Origin: Candidatus Muproteobacteria bacterium
Lineage (GTDB): Bacteria > Pseudomonadota > Gammaproteobacteria > Acidiferrobacterales > Sulfurifustaceae
Assembly (NCBI GenBank): GCA_027449605.1
Contig: DAIDLH010000030.1
Location: forward strand, 1-64,000
DNA: 64,000 nt
Direction of reading: 5' to 3'
Position numbers and translations under genes: made by a program. This document shows positions 9,554 through 18,202 of the stretch, piece after piece. The notes beneath the pieces are model-generated. The model was given only the letters and a program-made list of their open reading frames with translations, had not been told where the DNA came from and searched no databases. How positions within the stretch are numbered: position 1 is the stretch's first letter; every line of letters starts with the position of its first letter.

Positions 9554-10249
9554 TCAGGCGCGCGCCACCACCCACACCCTTATCTCCACGGCCCCGCTTC
9601 GGCGCAGGCTGTCCGCGAGCGCGTCGGCCGTGTGTCCGCTGGTCAGCACGTCGTCCACGATCGCCACGCGCCGGCCGGCGAACGCCGGTCCGGCCGTGAA
9701 TGCGCCGCGGACGTTTCCGCGTCGCCGGTCCCGGGGTAGCTCCGTCTGCGGCGCCGTCGCGCGGATGCGCCGCGCGTCTTTCCAGTTGAGCGGCAGTCCC
9801 AGCGCGCGCGCCACGAAGCGGGCGATTTCAAGCGACTGGTTGTAACCGCGTTCGCGCAGACGCGAGGAGTGCAGCGGCACCGGCACGATCGTGTCCGGCA
9901 GCGGATCGTCCAGCGTCTGGAGATGAGCCGCGAGATGCTCTCCAAGCAGCCGCGAGAGATCGAGGCGACCGTGGTATTTGAGGTTCTGGATCAGCCTGTC
10001 CACCGGCGCGGCGTAACGAAATGCCGCGCGCGTGAAGGCGAAGGCCGGAGGGTCTTTCTGGCACTCGCCGCAAGGCGCGTCGTCAGCCTCCCTCACGGCG
10101 CCATGCGCCGCGCAGCGGGGACAGGCTGCTTCCACGCGCGGCAGCGATCGTTCGCATTCCGGACAGAGGTTTTTACCTGCCGGAGCGCGGGCCGCGCACA
10201 GCAGACAGCTTGTCGGGCAAAATCCCGGTTGCCATTTCCATATGCTCAT
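9554..10249 (-). CDS. comF: ComF family phosphoribosyltransferase-like protein
   Basis: A 231-residue ComF protein. The N-terminus has a zinc-ribbon set of Cys pairs (CLLC, CPEC, CPRC, CGEC). The C-terminal type I phosphoribosyltransferase fold carries VPVPLHSSRLRERGYNQ and the PRPP loop VAIVDDVLTSGHT (about residues 195-207). Family members are needed for DNA uptake in natural transformation. It points away from bioF, a common gammaproteobacterial arrangement. Its start codon lies inside the left half of the putative BirA operator. Confidence 0.9.
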   Translation of the reverse strand: MSIWKWQPGFCPTSCLLCAARAPAGKNLCPECERSLPRVEAACPRCAAHGAVREADDAPCGECQKDPPAFAFTRAAFRYAAPVDRLIQNLKYHGRLDLSRLLGEHLAAHLQTLDDPLPDTIVPVPLHSSRLRERGYNQSLEIARFVARALGLPLNWKDARRIRATAPQTELPRDRRRGNVRGAFTAGPAFAGRRVAIVDDVLTSGHTADALADSLRRSGAVEIRVWVVARA

Positions 10250-10301
10250 GTAAACCTATTCCATAATATAATGTTGACTGATGCCGGCGAGCGTCTAAAC
10301 T
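10248..10301 (+). promoter_or_regulatory. Putative BirA operator (bioO-like) and promoter for bioFHCD
   Basis: ATGTAAACC (10248-10256), a 15-base spacer and TGTTGACTG (10272-10280) resemble the BirA site TTGTAAACC-N15/16-GGTTTACAA (8/9 and about 5/9 matches). A perfect TATAAT (10267-10272) sits in the spacer, and TTGACT (10274-10279) followed 16 bases later by TAAACT (10296-10301) is a second candidate promoter. Occupancy by biotinyl-5'-AMP-BirA would block both. The motif match is seen directly; repression is inferred from known bio operators. Confidence 0.5.
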
Positions 10302-10472
10302 GCCGCTACTCGAACAAGTTGCGCGAACGCAGCGAGCAGGGCCGGCGCTGATACGGTAAGACGAGCGAGTGTAACGAGCAAGGTCACGGTAAATACTCAA
10401 GACGAGTCGGTCCTGTCCACGCCCACATCTGAACCGCATGTTTCGTCACCGGTCCCGGCACCGCGTTTTTTC

Positions 10473-11624
10473 ATGAAGATACCCGAACAGGAACTGGCGC
10501 GGCGCCGCGCGCAACATTTGTACCGAGAACGCTTCGTGGTCGATTCGGCGCCAGGCGCAGAAGTCCGTGTCGATGGAGAAACGCTGCTGTCGTTTTGCAG
10601 CAATGACTATCTGGGCCTGGCGAATCACCCGGACGTCGTGGCCGCGTTCCGCGCCGGCGCCGAGCGCTACGGCGTGGGCGCCGGCGCGTCGCATCTGGTC
10701 AGTGGCCACGGCCGTGCGCACCATGCCCTGGAAGAGGAGCTGGCCGATTTCGTCGGCGCCGAGCGCGCGCTGCTGTTTTCCACCGGCTACATGGCGAATC
10801 TCGGCGTGGCCAGCGCGCTCATGGAGCGGCACGATGTCATTTTCGAGGACCGCCTCAATCATGTCTCGCTGATCGACGCCGCACGCCTGACCCGGGCCAA
10901 GGTCAGTCGCTATCCCCATGCCGATGCCGCGCGGCTCGCGGAAATGCTCGCGTCGGTCCAAAAACCGGGCCTGATCATGACCGACGCGGTTTTCAGCATG
11001 GACGGGGACATGGCCCCGCTGGCGGAGCTGGTCCGCCTGGCCGCGAAACACGGCATGCGGCTGCTGGCCGACGACGCCCACGGTATCGGCGTGCTGGGAA
11101 AAAACGGGCGCGGATCGTTCGAGCACCTGGGAATGACGCCGGCCCCGCCGACGATACTCATGGCCACCCTGGGCAAGGCGTTCGGGGTTTTCGGCGCCTT
11201 CGTGGCGGGCGAGGCGGCGCTGATCGAGACGCTGATCCAGCGGGCGCGTACTTATATATATACCACCGCCCTGCCCCCGGCCGTGGCCGAGGCCACCCGC
11301 GCCAGCCTGCGGATCGTGCGTGCCGAGGGTTGGCGGCGCGAGCACCTGCGCGCGCTGGTGATGAGGTTCCGCGCCGGAGCGGAGAAACTCGGTCTGGTCC
11401 TGATGGATTCGGCGACGCCGATTCAGCCGGTGATATTCGGCGCGTCGGAAAAAGCCTTGGAGGCCAGCCGCTGCCTGCGCGAGCACGGCATCCTGGTCCC
11501 CGCGATCCGCCCGCCCACGGTGCCGGAAGGTTCGGCGCGCCTGCGCGTCACTTTTTCCGCGGCGCATCAGGAGGCGCAGGTGGACCGGCTGCTCGCGGCG
11601 CTGGCTACGGTGAAAACGGCATGA
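10473..11624 (+). CDS. bioF: 8-amino-7-oxononanoate synthase BioF
   Basis: A PLP enzyme that condenses pimeloyl-ACP and L-alanine, the first step of biotin ring assembly. It has 383 residues, close to E. coli BioF. Motifs: FCSNDYLGLANHP near residue 45, the PLP-binding segment LADDAHGIGVLG (about 202-213), and the Schiff-base lysine in TLGKAFG (about K235). No good ribosome site precedes ATG 10473, and the frame stays open upstream without a usable start, so this ATG is the best choice. bioF overlaps bioH (ATGA). bioB, which usually leads this operon, is not here. Confidence 0.93.
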   Translation: MKIPEQELARRRAQHLYRERFVVDSAPGAEVRVDGETLLSFCSNDYLGLANHPDVVAAFRAGAERYGVGAGASHLVSGHGRAHHALEEELADFVGAERALLFSTGYMANLGVASALMERHDVIFEDRLNHVSLIDAARLTRAKVSRYPHADAARLAEMLASVQKPGLIMTDAVFSMDGDMAPLAELVRLAAKHGMRLLADDAHGIGVLGKNGRGSFEHLGMTPAPPTILMATLGKAFGVFGAFVAGEAALIETLIQRARTYIYTTALPPAVAEATRASLRIVRAEGWRREHLRALVMRFRAGAEKLGLVLMDSATPIQPVIFGASEKALEASRCLREHGILVPAIRPPTVPEGSARLRVTFSAAHQEAQVDRLLAALATVKTA

Positions 11625-12388
11625 CTCTATATTATGAGCAGCACGGTCGCGGCCCCGACGTGGTGCTGGTGCACGGGTGGGGGCTGCACGGCGGCATCTG
11701 GAGCGACGTCGCGCGCAAGCTGTCGGCGCATTACCGGGTGACGGTGCCCGATCTGCCCGGCCACGGACGTTCGCGCGATTTTCAGCCGCAGGAATTCACG
11801 CCGGAAGGTCTGGCCGGGGAAGTGCAACGCCTGCTTCCCGGCCCGGCGGTCTGGGTCGGCTGGTCGATGGGAGGATTCGTCGCCCTGGCCGCGGCGCAAC
11901 GCGCTCCGCAAACGGTGACCAAGCTGGTGCTGGTCGGCGCCACGCCGAAATACGTCCAGTCGCCGGACTGGCCGCACGCCATGTCGCGCACGGTGCTGGA
12001 GCAGTTCGCGCGCAGTCTCGAGCAGGATTATGTCGCCACGCTCGAGCGTTTCCTGAGCCTGCAAATGGCCGCCGGCGAGGACCGCGGCGTGCTGCGCCGC
12101 CTGCGTGACGAGATGTTCCGCCACGGCCATCCGCCTGCCGAAGCGTTGCACGCAGGATTACAACTGCTCAGGCAGGAGGATCGTCGCGCCGCGCTTCCCG
12201 GCATCGCGGCGCCGACACTGGTCGTGCACGGCGAACGCGACCGCATCACGCCGGTCGGTGCGGCGCGGTTCCTCGTCGCGCAAATGCCGCAAGCGCAGCT
12301 GGAGCTGGTGCCCGCGGCCGGGCATGCGCCGTTCCTGTCACACGACGCATATTTTCTCGCCAAGTTGAAGAGCTTCCTGCATGACTGA
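11621..12388 (+). CDS. bioH: Pimeloyl-ACP methyl ester carboxylesterase BioH
   Basis: An alpha/beta-hydrolase of 255 residues that removes the methyl group from pimeloyl-ACP methyl ester. The nucleophile elbow GWSMGG puts the catalytic Ser at 82, the same position as in E. coli BioH. The acid lies in HGERDRITP and the His in AAGHAPFLSH near residue 235; the oxyanion-side motif LVHGWGLHGG is also present. ATG 11621 overlaps the bioF stop, and the gene overlaps bioC by 8 bases, which supports translational coupling. Confidence 0.93.
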   Translation: MTLYYEQHGRGPDVVLVHGWGLHGGIWSDVARKLSAHYRVTVPDLPGHGRSRDFQPQEFTPEGLAGEVQRLLPGPAVWVGWSMGGFVALAAAQRAPQTVTKLVLVGATPKYVQSPDWPHAMSRTVLEQFARSLEQDYVATLERFLSLQMAAGEDRGVLRRLRDEMFRHGHPPAEALHAGLQLLRQEDRRAALPGIAAPTLVVHGERDRITPVGAARFLVAQMPQAQLELVPAAGHAPFLSHDAYFLAKLKSFLHD

Positions 12389-13253
12389 GCTGCAGCTCGA
12401 CAAGCGCCGCATACGCGAGTCGTTCGGGCACGCCGCGGATACTTACGACGCGGGGGCGGTGTTGCAGCGCGAAATCGCCGATCGTCTGCTGGCGCGGCTG
12501 GAAGTGGTGCGGCTCGAACCGCAGCGGATTCTCGACATCGGTTGCGGAACGGGCTACGACGTCAGGGAGCTCGCGCGGCGTTATCCGCGCGCAAGTGTGC
12601 TGGGTCTCGACATCGTCGAAATCATGGCGCGTCGCGCGCGCGGCAAATCCGGCTGGTGGCGCCGGCTGACCGGCCGTTGCGCGTTTGCCTGCGGCGACGC
12701 CGAACGACTGCCGTTCGCGCCGACTTCCGTCGACATGATCGTCTCCAATCTTGCCTTGCAATGGTGCGACCCACGGACAGTGTTCGCCGAGGCGCGGCGC
12801 GTGCTGCGTCCCGGCGGCCTGCTGATGTTCACCACTTTCGGACCGGACACGCTGCGCGAACTGCGCGAGGCCTGGCGCGCGGCCGACGACGCGCCGCACG
12901 TGCACGACTTCATCGACATGCACGATCTCGGCGACATGCTGCTGCACGCGGGGTTTGCCGATCCGGTCATGGACATGGAGCCGTTCACGCTGACCTACGA
13001 CAGCGTGCGCGACGTGATGCGCGACATCAAGCAGCTCGGCGCCCATAACGTGGCGCGCAACCGCGCCCGCGGCCTGACCGGCAAGGCGCGATTTGCGCGC
13101 GCGCGCGACGCCTACGAGGCGCTGGCGCGCGACGGAAAAATTCCCGCGACCTACGAGGCGGTGTATGGCCACGCCTGGGCGCCGGAAACCGAGCCGGCGC
13201 GCGAGGGCGTGGCGGTGGTGCCGGTCGCCCGCATCCGGCGGAGAATGTCGTGA
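12381..13253 (+). CDS. bioC: Malonyl-ACP O-methyltransferase BioC
   Basis: A SAM-dependent methyltransferase of 290 residues that masks malonyl-ACP as its methyl ester so that pimelate can be built by fatty acid synthesis. SAM motif I is ILDIGCGTGYD (about residues 49-59); later motifs are GDAERLPFAP, NLALQWC and LRPGGLLMFTTFGPDTL. It overlaps bioH upstream and bioD downstream (GTGA), so BioC and BioH, which act at the two ends of the same masking cycle, are co-expressed. Confidence 0.93.
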   Translation: MTELQLDKRRIRESFGHAADTYDAGAVLQREIADRLLARLEVVRLEPQRILDIGCGTGYDVRELARRYPRASVLGLDIVEIMARRARGKSGWWRRLTGRCAFACGDAERLPFAPTSVDMIVSNLALQWCDPRTVFAEARRVLRPGGLLMFTTFGPDTLRELREAWRAADDAPHVHDFIDMHDLGDMLLHAGFADPVMDMEPFTLTYDSVRDVMRDIKQLGAHNVARNRARGLTGKARFARARDAYEALARDGKIPATYEAVYGHAWAPETEPAREGVAVVPVARIRRRMS

Positions 13254-13948
13254 GCGGCGGCTGGTTCATCACCGGCACGGACACCGGCGTCGGCAAGACC
13301 CGGGTTTCACGTTTGCTGCTCGAAGCGCTGGCGCGCGAGGGAAAACGCGCCGTGGGCATGAAGCCGGTGGCGAGCGGTTGTCGCGTCACCGCCGCCGGAA
13401 CGCGCAACGAGGACGCGGAAACGCTGCTCGCGGCGAGCGGCGCCGTCGTCGATTACGCCGACGTCAATCCCTATGCATTCATTCCGGCGATTGCGCCACA
13501 TCTCGCCGCGCGTGAAGCTGGCGTCGACATCCGGCTGGAAAAAATTCTCGAAAGTTTCCAGCGTCTGCGGCGGGCGGCGCCGTGGATCGTGGTCGAAGGC
13601 GTGGGCGGATGGAAGGCGCCGCTCGGCGAACGTGTGACGACGGCGGATGTCGCGCTGGCTCTGCGTCTGCCGGTGATTCTCGTCGTCGGTCTGCGCCTCG
13701 GTTGTCTCAATCACGCGCTGCTGACGGCGGCGGCCGTCGAGCGCGACGGCGCGACACTCACCGGATGGATCGCGAACCGGATCGATCCGCGCATGACGCA
13801 CGTGGAAGAGAACATCGCTGCGTTGACGGAAAGAATCGGTGCGCCGTTGCTGGCGCAGTTCCCGTACCGGGATGCCGACGATCGCGCGACGCCGGCGCCG
13901 GCGTTCGATCGTGAAACGATAATGCATCTCACTTCGAAGCTTGACTGA
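13250..13948 (+). CDS. bioD: Dethiobiotin synthetase BioD
   Basis: A 232-residue ATP-dependent enzyme that closes the ureido ring to give dethiobiotin. The P-loop GTDTGVGKT is at residues 9-17; KPVASG, the acidic VVEGVGGWKAPL stretch and GWIANRID (adenine side) follow. GTG 13250 overlaps the bioC stop. It is the last gene of the operon; bioA and bioB are not in the window. Confidence 0.93.
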   Translation: MSGGWFITGTDTGVGKTRVSRLLLEALAREGKRAVGMKPVASGCRVTAAGTRNEDAETLLAASGAVVDYADVNPYAFIPAIAPHLAAREAGVDIRLEKILESFQRLRRAAPWIVVEGVGGWKAPLGERVTTADVALALRLPVILVVGLRLGCLNHALLTAAAVERDGATLTGWIANRIDPRMTHVEENIAALTERIGAPLLAQFPYRDADDRATPAPAFDRETIMHLTSKLD

Positions 13949-14013
13949 ACCGTTCGGCTGATCGCGACCGCGCGCAATTGCCTGAAAAATACCTGTTTTT
14001 TGCATGATTCGCG

Positions 14014-14042
14014 TATTGCGGCGATTTGGCGCATGTGATAAT
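14014..14042 (+). promoter_or_regulatory. Candidate extended -10 promoter upstream of the cox operon
   Basis: TGTGATAAT (extended -10; GATAAT at 14037-14042) has a poor -35 (TATTGC, 14014-14019) at 17-base spacing. It lies just upstream of the FNR-type palindrome, so the palindrome would cover the early transcribed region. Assigned by motif only. Confidence 0.35.
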
Positions 14043-14060
14043 TTGCGCGCGCCAAAATTG

Positions 14061-14091
14061 GCTTGATCCAGATCAATGATCTGGATCAAGC
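14061..14091. promoter_or_regulatory. 31-bp perfect palindrome made of two FNR/Anr-type boxes
   Basis: TTGATCCAGATCAA (14063-14076) matches the FNR/Anr/Dnr consensus TTGAT-N4-ATCAA exactly. ATGATCTGGATCAA (14076-14089) is a second copy with one mismatch that shares one base with the first. The whole of 14061-14091 is a perfect inverted repeat around A14076. It lies upstream of DUF2244-coxBA. Placement downstream of the best -10 favours repression at low oxygen, but activation of a lower promoter is not excluded. Confidence 0.6.
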
Positions 14092-14128
14092 GGTGAAACC
14101 CGGATTATTTGCGGCGGGCGTAGTAAGG

Positions 14129-14632
14129 ATGGATGCGCGCTATACGCCTGAACAAGATGCCGGCGAAGGCCTGAGTCTTCTCATACGCCCGAACCGATCA
14201 CTTTCCCTCCGTGGGATGGCGATGCTGTTCGTGGGACTGACCGTCTTCGCCCTTGTCGTCAGCGTGGGTTTCTGGCTGGCGGGAGCGTGGCTGGTGTTCC
14301 CGTTCGCCGGCCTGGAACTCGCGGTGGTGGGCGCGGTGCTGTACCGGCTGGTGCGTCACCGCGACGATCATGAGCGGGTCACGGTCGACCGGGATCATGT
14401 CGCGATCGTCCGGCGCCGCGGCGGCCGTGAGCGGTGCGACCGGTTTCAGCGCTACTGGGCGAAAGTCAGCCTGGAGCGGAGGTGGGGGTGGTATCCCTCG
14501 CGGTTGCTGGTGGGTTCGCACGGACGTTGGGTGGAAATCGGCGCCAATGTCAACGAAGAAGAACGCGAATTGTTGGCGGCGCGGTTGCGCGAAATCCTGG
14601 GCCGGCCGGCCGGGAACGAACGAGCGGTTTGA
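14129..14632 (+). CDS. DUF2244 family membrane protein
   Basis: A 167-residue protein with the DUF2244 opening (LSLLIRPNRSLSLRGM), two membrane helices (about residues 33-76) and a basic cytoplasmic C-terminus with YWAKVSLERRWGWYPSRLL and WVEIGANVNEEER. The function is unknown, but family members are often encoded beside cytochrome oxidase genes, as here. ATG 14129 was chosen because the longer frame starting at TTG 14063 would translate the regulatory palindrome; GTG 14093 is another option. It lies 33 bases before coxB. Confidence 0.75.
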   Translation: MDARYTPEQDAGEGLSLLIRPNRSLSLRGMAMLFVGLTVFALVVSVGFWLAGAWLVFPFAGLELAVVGAVLYRLVRHRDDHERVTVDRDHVAIVRRRGGRERCDRFQRYWAKVSLERRWGWYPSRLLVGSHGRWVEIGANVNEEERELLAARLREILGRPAGNERAV

Positions 14633-14665
14633 AAGATTTCGATATTTAAGCTACGGGAGATTGGC

Positions 14666-15820
14666 ATGTTCATAAAACTTATAAGGCGGTTTCCAGGCAT
14701 CGTGTCCCGCCTGATCCTGGGTCTGGGTCTGTGGTTGTCGGCCCCGGCGGTGTTCGCGGACTACGCGCTGAATTTCCAGAAACCCGTTACCCCCGTCGCG
14801 CACCGGATCCTCGAGCTGCACAACATGATCCTGCTGATCTGCGTGATCATATTCGTGCTCGTGTTCGGCGTGATGTTTTATTCGATCTTCGCGCACCGCA
14901 AAAGCCGCGGTTACAAGCCGGCCAAGTTTCACGACAACGCCACCCTCGAGGTCGTCTGGACCGTCATCCCGTTCCTGATCCTGGTGAGCATGGCCATCCC
15001 GTCCACCGCGACGCTGCTTGAAATGGACGACACCAGCAAGTCCGACCTGACCATCAAGATCACCGGCTATCAGTGGAAATGGAAGTACGATTATCCCGAT
15101 CAGGACGTGAGCTTCTTCAGCACCCTGGCGACGCCGCGCGACCAGATCGAAAACAAGGCCGCCAAGGAGCAGCACTACCTGCTGGAAGTGGACAACCCGA
15201 TCGTGATCCCGGTCGGCAAGAAGGTTCGTTTTCTGGTGACCGCCAACGACGTCATACATTCCTGGTGGGTGCCGCAGCTGGGCGTGAAGAAGGACGCCAT
15301 TCCCGGTTTTATCAATGAATTCTGGACCCGCGCCGACGAAGCCGGCACCTTCCGCGGACAATGCGCGGAACTGTGCGGCAAGGACCATGGGTTCATGCCG
15401 ATCGTCGTCAACGCCGTGAATCCGGAAGACTTCACCAAGTGGGTCGCGATGCAGAAGGACAAGGCCGCCGCCGAGTCCGCGAGCGGCGCCAAGACCTGGA
15501 GCAAGGACGAACTGCTCGAGAAGGGCAAGAAGGCCTATGCCGGCACCTGCGCCGCCTGTCACGGCGTCGAAGGCAAGGGCATCCCGGGCGTGTTCCCGGC
15601 GCTCGATGGCAGCCAGATCGCCACCGGTCCGGTGGATGAGCACATCAAGACGGTGCTGCACGGCCGCGCCACCGGCAAGTTCGGCGCCCAGATGCCGGCG
15701 TTCGCGGCGCAATTGAGCGACGCCGACGCGGCGGCCATCATCACCTTCGAGCGCAACGCCCTCGGCAACAAGACCGGCGACGTCGTGCAGCCGTCCCAGG
15801 TCAAGTCCCTGCGCAAGTAA
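14666..15820 (+). CDS. coxB: Cytochrome c oxidase subunit II with fused cytochrome c (caa3 type)
   Basis: A 384-residue protein with a signal peptide (to about AVFA), two membrane helices, and the periplasmic CuA domain (YQWKWKYDYPD, then CAELCGKDHGFM with Cys233 and Cys237). A C-terminal cytochrome c domain follows, with CAACH (Cys295, Cys298, His299) and a Met ligand probably in QMPAF. It accepts electrons from soluble cytochrome c and passes them to subunit I. A good ribosome site (GGGAG) precedes ATG 14666. It heads the coxB-coxA-ctaG-coxC series. Confidence 0.95.
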   Translation: MFIKLIRRFPGIVSRLILGLGLWLSAPAVFADYALNFQKPVTPVAHRILELHNMILLICVIIFVLVFGVMFYSIFAHRKSRGYKPAKFHDNATLEVVWTVIPFLILVSMAIPSTATLLEMDDTSKSDLTIKITGYQWKWKYDYPDQDVSFFSTLATPRDQIENKAAKEQHYLLEVDNPIVIPVGKKVRFLVTANDVIHSWWVPQLGVKKDAIPGFINEFWTRADEAGTFRGQCAELCGKDHGFMPIVVNAVNPEDFTKWVAMQKDKAAAESASGAKTWSKDELLEKGKKAYAGTCAACHGVEGKGIPGVFPALDGSQIATGPVDEHIKTVLHGRATGKFGAQMPAFAAQLSDADAAAIITFERNALGNKTGDVVQPSQVKSLRK

Positions 15821-15849
15821 CGAATCGGATTCCGACAGGAGATACAAAA

Positions 15850-17409
15850 ATGTCAGCTGATCATCACGCAGAACATCCCACCGGCATTTCCCGCTGGTTG
15901 TTCACCACCAACCACAAGGACATCGGCACCCTGTACCTGGTGTTCTCCTTCATCATGGCCATCGTCGGCGGCGTCATGTCGCTGGTGATCCGCTCCGAGC
16001 TGTGGCAGCCGGGCCTGCAGCTGGTGGAGCCGAACTTCTTCAACCAGATGACCACCGTGCACGCGCTGGTCATGATCTTCGGTTTCGCCATGCCGGCGTT
16101 CGTGGGCCTGGCCAACTGGATGATCCCGATGATGATCGGCGCGCCGGACATGGCGCTGCCGCGCATGAACAACTGGTCGTTCTGGATACTGCCGTTCGCG
16201 GCGACGCTGCTGATCCTGTCGCTGTTCATGCCGGGCGGCGGTCCCGCCGGCGGCTGGACGATCTACCCGCCGCTGTCGGTGCAGGGCGGCATCGGCGTCG
16301 ACTTCACGCTGCTGGCGATTCACATGCTCGGCATCTCCTCGATTCTCGGTTCGATCAACATCATCGCCACGGTGCTGAACATGCGCGCGCCGGGCATGAC
16401 GCTGATGAAGATGCCGATGTTCGCCTGGACCTGGCTCATCACCGCGTTCCTGCTGATCGCCGCGATGCCGGTGCTGGCCGGCGCGGTGACCATGCTGATC
16501 ACCGACCGCCACTTCGGCACGCACTTCTTCGACGCCGCCGGCGGCGGCGACCCGGTGCTGTTCCAGCACGTGTTCTGGTTCTTCGGCCACCCCGAGGTGT
16601 ACATCCTGGTGCTGCCGGCGTTCGGCGTGTTCTCGCAGATCATCCCGACGTTCTCGCGCAAGCCGCTGTTCGGCTACGCCTCGATGGTCTACGCCACGGC
16701 CTCGATCGCGTTCCTGTCGTTCATCGTCTGGGCGCATCACATGTACACGGTCGGCATGCCCATGGCCGGCGAGCTGTTCTTCATGTACTCGACGATGCTG
16801 ATCGCGGTGCCGACCGGCGTGAAGATCTTCAACTGGGTGTCGACGATGTGGCGCGGTTCGATGACCTTCGAGACGCCGATGCTGTGGGCGCTCGGCGGCG
16901 TGTTCACTTTCGCCGTCGGCGGTTTCTCCGGGCTGATGCTGGCGATCACGCCGGCCGATTTCCAGTACCAGGACACCTACTTCGTCGTGGCCCACTTCCA
17001 CTACGTGATCTTCGGCGCCACGATCTACGGCCTGTTCGCCGCGATCTATTACTGGCTGCCGAAGTGGACCGGGCATCTGTACAACGAAACTCTCGGCAAG
17101 TGGCACTTCTGGCTGACCACGATCGGTTTCAACCTGACGTTCTTCCCGCAGCATTTCCTCGGACTGGCCGGCATGCCGCGGCGCATCCCCGACTACGCGC
17201 TGCAGTTCACCGAGTTCAACCGGTGGTCCACGATTGGCGCGTTCTTCACGATCATTTCGCAGCTGATTTTCTTTTACATCGCGATCCGGGCCATGAAGGG
17301 CGGCGCCAAGGCGACCGACCAGGTCTGGGAGGGCGCGGACGGTCTGGAGTGGACGCTGTCCTCGCCGCCGCCGTACCACAGCTTCGCCGTGGCGCCCAAG
17401 GTCAAGTAA
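15850..17409 (+). CDS. coxA: Cytochrome c oxidase subunit I
   Basis: The heme-copper catalytic subunit, 519 residues with about 12 membrane helices. Key segments are TTVHALVMIFGF (low-spin heme His), WFFGHPEVYILVLP (CuB His and cross-linked Tyr), WAHHMYTVGM (CuB His pair) and VAHFHYVIFG (heme ligands). A clear AGGAGAT ribosome site precedes ATG 15850. It reduces oxygen to water and pumps protons. Whether it carries heme A or heme O is open, because the ctaA gene is missing from this operon. Confidence 0.96.
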   Translation: MSADHHAEHPTGISRWLFTTNHKDIGTLYLVFSFIMAIVGGVMSLVIRSELWQPGLQLVEPNFFNQMTTVHALVMIFGFAMPAFVGLANWMIPMMIGAPDMALPRMNNWSFWILPFAATLLILSLFMPGGGPAGGWTIYPPLSVQGGIGVDFTLLAIHMLGISSILGSINIIATVLNMRAPGMTLMKMPMFAWTWLITAFLLIAAMPVLAGAVTMLITDRHFGTHFFDAAGGGDPVLFQHVFWFFGHPEVYILVLPAFGVFSQIIPTFSRKPLFGYASMVYATASIAFLSFIVWAHHMYTVGMPMAGELFFMYSTMLIAVPTGVKIFNWVSTMWRGSMTFETPMLWALGGVFTFAVGGFSGLMLAITPADFQYQDTYFVVAHFHYVIFGATIYGLFAAIYYWLPKWTGHLYNETLGKWHFWLTTIGFNLTFFPQHFLGLAGMPRRIPDYALQFTEFNRWSTIGAFFTIISQLIFFYIAIRAMKGGAKATDQVWEGADGLEWTLSSPPPYHSFAVAPKVK

Positions 17410-17427
17410 GGCGCCTCCGCGACCACG

Positions 17428-18078
17428 ATGGCCGACGCGATGCACGACGGAAAGAGGCAGCAGGATGTCCGCACGGCGGCCAACCGCCGGCTGGCGCTGA
17501 AACTCGCCGCGGTGACGCTGGCGATGTTCGGTTTCGGCTATGCGCTGTCGCCGATGTACGACGCGATGTGCAAGGCCCTGGGGATCAATGGCAAGACCGG
17601 CCGCACCGACGCGCAGACCGTGGCCGCGCAGCCGGTCGACGTGACCCGCACGGTCACGGTCGAGTTCACCGGACTTGCCATCTCGGGGTTGCCGTGGGAG
17701 TTCAAGCCGCTGGTGAAAAAACTGGAACTGCACCCGGGCGAGACTCGCGAAGTGAAATACCTGGTCCGCAACCTGGCCAAAGAGGAGATCACCGGCCAGG
17801 CCATCCCCAGCGTGACGCCCGGCGAAACGGCGCCGCACTTCAAGAAGATCGAATGCTTCTGTTTCACGCGCCAGACCCTGAAGCCGGGCGAGACGCGCGA
17901 AATGCCGGTGCGTTTCGTCGTCGACGCGGGGCTGGACAAGGGCGTGCAGACCATCACCCTGTCGTATTCGTTCTTCAATATCGACAAGCTGTCGGCGCAG
18001 AAGTACGGCGGCACCTCGCTGGCGCAGGCCGGCGAACACGCCGATCACGACCACGTTCATCCGGCACCCGGCGGTTAG
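17428..18078 (+). CDS. ctaG: Cytochrome c oxidase assembly protein CtaG/Cox11
   Basis: A 216-residue copper chaperone that delivers copper to the CuB site of subunit I. It has one N-terminal membrane helix (about residues 23-43, VTLAMFGFGYALSPMYDAMC), a periplasmic Ig-like domain, and the copper-binding CFCF motif in KKIECFCFTRQTL. The C-terminus is His/Asp-rich (HADHDHVHPAPGG). It lies 18 bases after coxA in the usual position. Confidence 0.93.
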   Translation: MADAMHDGKRQQDVRTAANRRLALKLAAVTLAMFGFGYALSPMYDAMCKALGINGKTGRTDAQTVAAQPVDVTRTVTVEFTGLAISGLPWEFKPLVKKLELHPGETREVKYLVRNLAKEEITGQAIPSVTPGETAPHFKKIECFCFTRQTLKPGETREMPVRFVVDAGLDKGVQTITLSYSFFNIDKLSAQKYGGTSLAQAGEHADHDHVHPAPGG

Positions 18079-18122
18079 GAAAAAATGAACTCCACTCTAT
18101 TTTCCGCAACCCTCACCCTCAC

Positions 18123-18150
18123 TCCCTCTCCCGCTATCGCGGGAGAGGGA
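18123..18150. repeat. GC-rich inverted repeat (TCCCTCTCCCGC arms)
   Basis: A 12-bp perfect inverted repeat (TCCCTCTCCCGC / GCGGGAGAGGGA) with a TATC loop, preceded by CCCTCACCCTCAC. It lies between ctaG and coxC. This is a familiar dispersed intergenic motif of proteobacteria. As RNA it forms a hairpin without a U tract, so it may trim or stabilise the operon mRNA rather than terminate it. Confidence 0.6.
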
Positions 18151-18202
18151 GGCGAGCCGAAGCGCGCTACGCGCGCACCCATTTCACTTTGAGGATATAA
18201 GC

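Noticed and set aside
14063-14128. Upstream extension of the DUF2244 gene starting at TTG 14063
   Set aside because: It would translate the FNR-type palindrome; the DUF2244 fold starts after ATG 14129.
15853-18060. Very long open frame (735 codons) antisense to coxA-ctaG, and a similar 732-codon frame at 16002-18200
   Set aside because: Both are shadows of the strongly biased GC codon use of coxA; they are full of Arg/His/Gly/Gln and contain no recognisable motif.
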